A stretch of 7,748 nucleotides of DNA from Bacteroidales bacterium (lineage in GTDB: Bacteria; Bacteroidota; Bacteroidia; Bacteroidales; JAGOPY01), in assembly GCA_030638325.1 (NCBI GenBank), contig DAOWEV010000079.1:1-7748 (forward strand), read 5' to 3'. This document shows, in pieces, positions 1-4,652 of the stretch. Made by a program: the position numbers and the translations under genes. How positions within the stretch are numbered: position 1 is the first letter of the stretch; each line of letters begins with the position of its first letter. The notes under the pieces were generated by a model, which saw only the letters and a program-made list of their open reading frames with translations, was not told where the DNA came from and did not search any database.

Positions 1-2316
1 AAGCACCCATCGATCCCGAAGAGGCTGTGCCGGGTCCCGGATTATTACGGCTGCATCGAGCCGGATGATGAAGAAATTAAAGTCAAGACGAAAGCCAAAA
101 CCAGCATCCACCGCCAGCTCACTAATAAAATCATCAATTTCAAATTCACCTCCCGGGTATGAGCTGTTTTTCTTAAGCAACCAAACGTTTCCTATATCCA
201 GAAAAAGGGCTCCCTTAAACCACTTGTATATCGGGAACCGGTATTCAATATTAGCTTCAATCTGCATGTCACCCATCCGGTCGAAAAAGTCTGTCGGATT
301 GCTGTATGAACCCGGCCCAAGCAGTCTGTAAGGCCACCCTCTCATGTCATTGGCGCCTCCCCCGTAAAATCCTTTCTCAAGCGGAAGCTCAGTTGAATTT
401 CCATAAGGCAGGCCTACCCCGAGGAGTAACCTGTACACAAGTGAGTTGTCTTTGTTGATGATATGGTAATAACGCACATCAACATCCCCACGTGTGTATT
501 GAGAATACCGTATTCCAAAGATGGTATAATAACCTGAAGTATCCTTCACAGCACCCAATGGATGTTTCAGCAGGTTTAGCAGATTTCCGGCAGTCTCGAT
601 GGTTCCCCTGAAATAGAAAAAGTTTTTCAGTTTGTTGATCTCCTGGTTATTGTAAACAAAGCTGTAATTCAATGCCAGGATAAGATGGTCGATATACTGA
701 TTGCGGATCCTGTCGTTTGGCTCATCGTCGATGATCTCCTGGTATTCTGGTTTTACATTAATTTCAACAACATTAATGATGATTGGATTTAGAATGTGGG
801 TCTTGAACTCGGATTCTTTCCAATCGTATCCAAATGTGATATTGTTAATATACCGGGTGTATTGAGGTCTTCGCTCGTAACTTAAACCAAGCCTGAGGGT
901 TGTTTTAGGCTTGAAATATTTTGGGAATCTTTCCTGTTTTATGGGAATCAGAAACCTTGGGAAAACGATATTGATCTCCCCGCCGGTCTCAACCGTACTA
1001 AAAATGGAGTAATCCTCTTGAACATCCGGTGTTTCATTGCTGCGGATAAAAGCTTTTTGGAATTCAAGAGAGCCATTGATCCTGAACTGGAAGATTTCAG
1101 ACCCTCTGAAAAAGTTGTTATTCTGGTAAATGAAATTCGCTCCGATCCCTGGCTTTCCCGCTTTGTTGGTTCCTTCAGCTTCTATGGTAAATGAATGCAG
1201 TTTTTTCCGGGTGAGATTGATACTGCAATCCAGCATCGGGTGTTCGACCATACTGTCTTGTTGCGTCTCAGCTGCTTTCCTGAACAGGATATTGGAATAA
1301 TTGAACAATCCCAGTTCATTGAATCGAAGTTGGGTTTTTCTGACATCCAGGGCCTTGAACGGTTCTCCTGATGTAATAAAAATCGACTGTGATACTATTT
1401 TTGGATGGATCCGCAATTTCCCTTTATGTATAAAATAATAATACGTGGCCGGGCTGTCTTTATAGATCTGATGCAACACCAGCACCGTGGTGTCAAAACC
1501 TGAGTAATCCTGGTGCACCGGATCGAAAAATGGATTGATGTATATTTTGTTTATAAGGTAGCGTTTGTGAGCCTCGGCCAGGATCTCGCCCTGCACAGAG
1601 TCGGATGAAGCCTGTTTGTCTTTGACTTTCAGGAACAGATCCATCTCACGGTTTCCAAGGGTGCTGTCAACTTCAAAATAGATAAAATTCCTGTCAAAGA
1701 AATAATACCCGTTGTTTCTAAGATATGCAGTGATCCTTTCCCTTTCATTATCCAGTTTAAAGGCATTAAAAATGCTGCCGCCCTTGATTTTTGATGCTTT
1801 TCGGTTCTCAGTTATATAATGTTTCAGAACGGAGTCTTCTATCTCATAAAAATAATTCCCGATCCTGTATGGCTCACCGGGTAGAATATAATATTTTGTA
1901 TGTGTTTTATTGTTTTGGAACGTAGTTGTAGCGTTTACCTCTGCATTAAAATATCCGACCTTTTTCAAGTACTGAGTGACTTCGGTGAGGGAATTCTTTA
2001 CCTGCATTGAATCATACAAAACAGGTTGTTCGCCGATGCCTTCCCTTAACCATTTTTTTATTTTCCCTTTTCCTTTGCCCATGCTGCCCAGGTTGTAAAA
2101 CCAGATTTTAAGGGGAACCACTCCGAGAAACTTTTTATTGGGCCTGGGTTGCAGAATAGCATGGATATCTTCTTCATTAATCCCGGGATTCTTACCTTCG
2201 AACTTTATATTATTCTTTCTGTGCAGGTATTCGTTTTCCTGAAGTGTTCTGGTTGTCCGGCATGCGGAGAAGGCAAGTAGAATAAAGAGCAATATGAAAA
2301 CATGGTGGCGTTTCAA
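1..2316 (-). CDS. tamL: TamL-type outer-membrane lipoprotein, BamA/TamA family (3' end cut by window edge)
   Basis: Seen: a frame of 772 codons on the minus strand with no internal stop, still open at base 1. It starts at TTG (2316-2314); two in-frame TGA codons lie a few codons upstream and no in-frame ATG precedes the signal peptide. Residues 1-19 form a lipoprotein signal: basic MKRHH, a hydrophobic core, then FSAC with Cys19 as lipidation site. Residues after Cys19 (RTTRT) are not acidic, so no surface-export signal is apparent. POTRA-like repeats follow, with hallmark segments KKVGYFNAEV (118-127) and LRNNGYYFF (199-207). The C-terminal half looks like a beta-barrel, including GGANDMRGW (653-661) and a terminal FRLDFNFFIIRLD strand followed by RDPAQP near the edge. 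Known: in Bacteroidetes, lipidated TamA relatives of this kind are thought to act with TamB in outer-membrane protein assembly or lipid transport. Inferred: only a few tens of residues or fewer are missing. No tamB is visible here. A BamA paralogue of other role is the alternative. Confidence 0.85.
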   Translation of the reverse strand, partial: MKRHHVFILLFILLAFSACRTTRTLQENEYLHRKNNIKFEGKNPGINEEDIHAILQPRPNKKFLGVVPLKIWFYNLGSMGKGKGKIKKWLREGIGEQPVLYDSMQVKNSLTEVTQYLKKVGYFNAEVNATTTFQNNKTHTKYYILPGEPYRIGNYFYEIEDSVLKHYITENRKASKIKGGSIFNAFKLDNERERITAYLRNNGYYFFDRNFIYFEVDSTLGNREMDLFLKVKDKQASSDSVQGEILAEAHKRYLINKIYINPFFDPVHQDYSGFDTTVLVLHQIYKDSPATYYYFIHKGKLRIHPKIVSQSIFITSGEPFKALDVRKTQLRFNELGLFNYSNILFRKAAETQQDSMVEHPMLDCSINLTRKKLHSFTIEAEGTNKAGKPGIGANFIYQNNNFFRGSEIFQFRINGSLEFQKAFIRSNETPDVQEDYSIFSTVETGGEINIVFPRFLIPIKQERFPKYFKPKTTLRLGLSYERRPQYTRYINNITFGYDWKESEFKTHILNPIIINVVEINVKPEYQEIIDDEPNDRIRNQYIDHLILALNYSFVYNNQEINKLKNFFYFRGTIETAGNLLNLLKHPLGAVKDTSGYYTIFGIRYSQYTRGDVDVRYYHIINKDNSLVYRLLLGVGLPYGNSTELPLEKGFYGGGANDMRGWPYRLLGPGSYSNPTDFFDRMGDMQIEANIEYRFPIYKWFKGALFLDIGNVWLLKKNSSYPGGEFEIDDFISELAVDAGFGFRLDFNFFIIRLDAAVIIRDPAQPLRDRWVL

Positions 2317-2340
2317 GACAAATCATCATTGATTTATATG

Positions 2341-2369
2341 CAAATTTAATTATTTGCAGACAATGGCAA
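2341..2369 (-). promoter_or_regulatory. Predicted Bacteroidetes-type promoter of the tamL-like gene
   Basis: Read on the minus strand, TTG (2369-2367) is followed after 18 bases by TAAATTTG (2348-2341), matching the Bacteroidetes primary sigma pattern TTG-N19-TAnnTTTG with a spacer one base short. It lies 24 bases upstream of the TTG start codon, so the untranslated leader would be only about 15-20 bases. No Shine-Dalgarno sequence is present, which is normal for this phylum. The match is by motif only. Confidence 0.6.
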
Positions 2370-2440
2370 GGCAAATGGTAGTATTTCCCTGCTTATCGAT
2401 ATTTGAACCCTGTTTACCCCTTGAGCAGAAGAAATAAAAA

Positions 2441-2470
2441 TTGCCAATATAAAAAATAATATTACTTTTG
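2441..2470 (+). promoter_or_regulatory. Predicted Bacteroidetes-type promoter of tRNA-Gln and probably rimP-nusA-infB
   Basis: TTG at 2441-2443 is separated by exactly 19 bases from TACTTTTG at 2463-2470, a full match to the Bacteroidetes consensus (-33 TTG, -7 TAnnTTTG). The spacer is almost pure A/T. Transcription would start around 2475-2480, leaving a short 5' leader before the tRNA at 2494. I find no convincing promoter between the tRNA and rimP, so this site may also supply rimP and nusA by read-through; that part is inference. Confidence 0.75.
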
Positions 2471-2493
2471 CACTCCCAAATGAGGTTTGAAGA

Positions 2494-2566
2494 TGTCCGA
2501 TGGTGTAACTGGCAACACGTCTGATTTTGGTTCAGAAGAGTCCAGGTTCGAGCCCTGGTCGGACAA
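2494..2566 (+). tRNA. tRNA-Gln (anticodon UUG)
   Basis: A complete cloverleaf can be drawn by hand. The acceptor arm TGTCCGA (2494-2500) pairs with TCGGACA (2559-2565), and A2566 is the discriminator. The D stem is GTG (2503-2505) with CAC (2516-2518). The anticodon stem TCTGA (2520-2524) pairs with TCAGA (2532-2536) around the loop TTTTGGT, giving anticodon TTG at 2527-2529, which reads CAA (and CAG by wobble). The T arm is CCAGG (2542-2546), loop TTCGAGC, CCTGG (2554-2558). The 5' U1-A72 pair is also found in bacterial tRNA-Gln. CCA is not encoded, so it must be added after transcription. The gene is 73 bases, has its own promoter upstream and a hairpin terminator 25 bases downstream. Confidence 0.96.
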
Positions 2567-2591
2567 CAGAAGATGCCTGGGGGTTGATTAT

Positions 2592-2615
2592 GAGGGGACT
2601 GAGGTCCCCTCTTTT
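2592..2615 (+). terminator. Intrinsic terminator or attenuator between tRNA-Gln and rimP
   Basis: GAGGGGAC (2592-2599) and GTCCCCTC (2604-2611) form a perfect 8-bp, mostly G+C stem closed by a TGAG tetraloop and followed directly by TTTT (2612-2615). The arrangement fits a Rho-independent terminator for the tRNA transcript, though four U residues is a short tract and partial read-through is likely. The first possible rimP ATG is only one base past the T run and the preferred one 16 bases past it, so the same hairpin could limit rimP-nusA-infB expression. The other strand has no T tract after the stem, so it acts rightward only. Confidence 0.7.
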
Positions 2616-2631
2616 AATGCATGAAATACTG

Positions 2632-3099
2632 ATGATAACAGGAAAGATCATAAGAAAACTGGTTGAAGAAAAGATTAAAGGGACTGATAAGTTCATAGTT
2701 GAGATCAAGGTTAAACCAGAGCAAAAGGTTTATGTCTTTATTGATGGAGACCAGGGTGTTAGTGTCGAGGATTGTATACAGATCAGCAGGTTTATTACCT
2801 CCAGACTCGACAGGGATATTGAAGATTTCGAGCTGAATGTTTCATCCGCCGGACTGGATTTTCCTTTCAGCATGCGCAGGCAATACCAGAAAAATACCGG
2901 AAAAATTATTTCTGTATTGCTACTGAACGGTGAAAAAATCAAGGGTACGCTTCTAAATGTCAGGGATGATGGCATTGTAATGAAACTGAGCCCTGACAAG
3001 AAGAAAAAAGGTGATACCGTGACGGAACAAATATCCTTACAATATGACCAGATAAAGGAAGCTCGAAATGTTATTTCTTTTAGGAAAGAAAAAAGTTAA
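2632..3099 (+). CDS. rimP: Ribosome maturation factor RimP
   Basis: Known role: RimP binds the free 30S subunit and is needed for its late maturation in the cytoplasm. From ATG 2632 the product is 155 residues, a usual RimP length. Seen: an N-terminal alpha/beta domain with TDKFIVEIKVKPEQ (18-31), the VFIDGDQGVSVEDC segment (35-48), then the family signature VSSAGLDFPF (70-79; most members have an SSPGLDRP-like sequence, so Phe replaces the usual Arg). A small SH3-like C-terminal domain starts near residue 82 and contains a Lys-rich loop KKKK (123-126). The frame is open further upstream into the tRNA, but that part overlaps the tRNA and the terminator stem. ATG 2617, which would add five residues, is the only serious alternative start. 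No Shine-Dalgarno is visible. It is the first protein gene of the rimP-nusA-infB set. Confidence 0.93.
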   Translation: MITGKIIRKLVEEKIKGTDKFIVEIKVKPEQKVYVFIDGDQGVSVEDCIQISRFITSRLDRDIEDFELNVSSAGLDFPFSMRRQYQKNTGKIISVLLLNGEKIKGTLLNVRDDGIVMKLSPDKKKKGDTVTEQISLQYDQIKEARNVISFRKEKS

Positions 3100-3111
3100 A
3101 GGCTATAAATT

Positions 3112-3143
3112 AATTAGGAATTAGGAATTACGAATTAGGAATT
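3112..3143 (+). repeat. Short tandem repeat, 7-base unit AATTAGG, about 4.6 copies
   Basis: Units read AATTAGG (3112-3118), AATTAGG (3119-3125), AATTACG (3126-3132), AATTAGG (3133-3139) and a partial AATT (3140-3143); only one base differs in the third unit. It starts 12 bases after the rimP stop codon. A 7-base period is not a codon multiple, which agrees with a noncoding location. It resembles the short tandemly repeated heptamers described in filamentous cyanobacteria, but I assign no function. Confidence 0.85.
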
Positions 3144-3226
3144 GAAACCGCTATGTTGGATAAGACACTATGTTATTTCAAAGCAAGTGTCGAACTAAAA
3201 CCACCATTGGTGGGAATTAATTAACT

Positions 3227-3277
3227 GTTGCATGTTACAGGTTGCAAGTTGAGAACCTGCAACCTGTAACCTGCAAC
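3227..3277 (+). repeat. Long inverted repeat built from 7-base units (GTTGCAN/GTTACAG)
   Basis: The left arm (3227-3250) and right arm (3254-3277) are each 24 bases and complementary except at two positions, with a 3-base GAG loop. The central 12 bases of each arm, TTACAGGTTGCA and TGCAACCTGTAA, match perfectly. Each arm is itself three heptamers, GTTGCAT-GTTACAG-GTTGCAA plus GTT, on the left. As RNA it would form a very stable hairpin in the rimP-nusA spacer. Seven A residues follow it on the plus strand, and no T run follows on either strand, so it is not a standard intrinsic terminator. It may be a dispersed palindromic element, an RNA processing site or a messenger-stability element; the sequence alone does not decide. 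Confidence 0.85.
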
Positions 3278-3362
3278 AAAAAAACAGACAACATGTTGGC
3301 AAAAGTTGCACCTTAAGTGACTAAATAAGGAAAATATAACTAAATATAAAAACGTATACAAA

Positions 3363-4598
3363 ATGGATCATATCAATATGATTGAAACCTTCTCGGAGTT
3401 CAAGGAATTTAAGAACATTGACCGGGAAACCATGATGCGCATCCTGGAGGATATTTTCAGGCATGTATTGGAGAAGATGTACGGCTCTGATGAGAACTTC
3501 GATATCATTGTTAATATTGACAAGGGTGACCTTGAGATATGGAGAAACAGGGAGATTGTGGAAGATGGTGAAGTGGAGGATGAAAATACACAGATCGCCT
3601 TATCAGAAGCCATCAAGATCGAGCCTGACTTTGAGATTGGGGAAGAGGTTTCGGAAGAGATGAAACTGGCGGATTTCGGCAGGCGGGAGATACTGGCTAT
3701 CAGGCAAAACCTGACTGCGAGGATCCAGGAATATGAAAAAGACAGCATTTATCAGAAATACAAAGAAAAAGTTGGTGAAATCATTACTGGTGAGGTTTAC
3801 CAGGTCTGGAATAAGGAGATCCTGATCCTGGATGATGAAGGCATCGAACTAATCCTTCCGAAATCCGAACAAATACCCTCTGATTATTACAGGAAAGGAG
3901 ATACTATCCGTGCTGTTGTATCAAAGGTTGAAATGAGAAACGCCGCCCCGGCGATCATATTATCAAGGGTTTCGACGATATTCCTGGAAAGACTTTTTGA
4001 ATCTGAAGTTCCTGAGGTGTACGATGGCCTTATTACCATTAAACAGATCGTCAGAGTTCCAGGTGAACGGGCTAAGATCGCCGTTGAATCTTATGATGAA
4101 CGCATTGACCCGGTAGGCGCCTGTGTCGGTATGAAAGGGTCAAGGATACATGGCATTGTCAGGGAGCTGAAGAATGAGAACATTGATGTGATCAATTATA
4201 CCACAAATTCAACATTGTTTATACAACGGGCATTGAGCCCCGCCAAAATCACATCCATCAGTATTAATGAGGAAACTGTAAAAGCCGACGTATATATGAA
4301 ACCTGACCAGGTTTCGCTGGCGATCGGAAAAGGCGGGTTTAATATTAAACTGGCCGGGCAATTAACAGGTTATGAGATAGATGTATACCGGGACACGGAT
4401 GCTGATTCAGAAGATGTAGACCTGGATGAATTCTCCGATGAAATCGAAAGCTGGATCATTGCCGAGTTTAAAGCTGTTGGATGCGATACGGCCAAGAGTG
4501 TTCTTGAACTGGAAGTGAGTGAACTTGTGAAAAGAACGGATCTGGAGGAGGAAACCATTATGGAGGTTGTCAGGATCCTGAAAGCAGAATTTGAATAA
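3363..4598 (+). CDS. nusA: Transcription termination/antitermination factor NusA
   Basis: Known role: NusA binds RNA polymerase and nascent RNA, and controls pausing, termination and antitermination. The product has 411 residues, normal for Bacteroidetes. Seen: an N-terminal polymerase-binding domain (about 1-130) with NIDKGDLEIWRNREIVEDGE at 51-70; an S1 domain (about 137-200); KH1 with the GMKGSR loop (256-261); KH2 with AIGKGGFNIKLAGQ (320-333); an acidic linker (344-360); and a C-terminal helical HhH-like segment (about 361-411) beginning near ESWIIAEFKAVGC. Start ATG 3363 follows an A-rich leader without Shine-Dalgarno; the N-terminus from here (MIETFSEFKEFKNID) is that expected for the family. 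It lies 263 bases after rimP, an unusually wide gap for this operon and filled with heptamer repeats, and 54 bases before infB. In E. coli NusA affects expression of its own operon; whether that holds here is unknown. Confidence 0.97.
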   Translation: MDHINMIETFSEFKEFKNIDRETMMRILEDIFRHVLEKMYGSDENFDIIVNIDKGDLEIWRNREIVEDGEVEDENTQIALSEAIKIEPDFEIGEEVSEEMKLADFGRREILAIRQNLTARIQEYEKDSIYQKYKEKVGEIITGEVYQVWNKEILILDDEGIELILPKSEQIPSDYYRKGDTIRAVVSKVEMRNAAPAIILSRVSTIFLERLFESEVPEVYDGLITIKQIVRVPGERAKIAVESYDERIDPVGACVGMKGSRIHGIVRELKNENIDVINYTTNSTLFIQRALSPAKITSISINEETVKADVYMKPDQVSLAIGKGGFNIKLAGQLTGYEIDVYRDTDADSEDVDLDEFSDEIESWIIAEFKAVGCDTAKSVLELEVSELVKRTDLEEETIMEVVRILKAEFE

Positions 4599-4603
4599 AA
4601 TTG

Positions 4604-4615
4604 TTACTTTTGCAC
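4604..4615 (+). promoter_or_regulatory. Possible internal promoter (-7 element) for infB
   Basis: TTACTTTTGCAC here is identical over 12 bases to the -7 region of the tRNA-Gln promoter (2462-2473) and contains TAnnTTTG (4605-4612). It starts six bases after the nusA stop codon and about 40 bases upstream of the infB ATG, a sensible distance. The -33 TTG is missing at the correct spacing; the nearest upstream TTG (4591-4593) is only 11 bases away. This is therefore half a promoter by motif, and a chance match is possible. Confidence 0.4.
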
Positions 4616-4652
4616 GAATTTAAAAAATTAGTGGTTTATCTTAAGCCAACGT

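Noticed and set aside
65..331. Plus-strand open frame of 88 codons
   Set aside because: It lies wholly within the minus-strand tamL-like gene, whose translation shows clear barrel motifs. The plus frame has no recognisable domain and a Ser/Pro-rich composition typical of an antisense shadow.
2527..2631. Longer rimP frame starting at TTG inside the tRNA, or at ATG 2590
   Set aside because: These starts fall in the tRNA anticodon and immediately before or inside the terminator stem, and the added residues do not resemble the RimP N-terminus. ATG 2632 gives the expected 155-residue length.
3164..3191. GACACT...AGTGTC inverted repeat in the rimP-nusA spacer
   Set aside because: Six-base arms with a 16-base loop in a region of this length can occur by chance, and no associated feature was found.
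3227..3284. The palindrome as a Rho-independent terminator
   Set aside because: It is followed by seven A residues on the plus strand, not T residues, and by no T run in the minus direction either.
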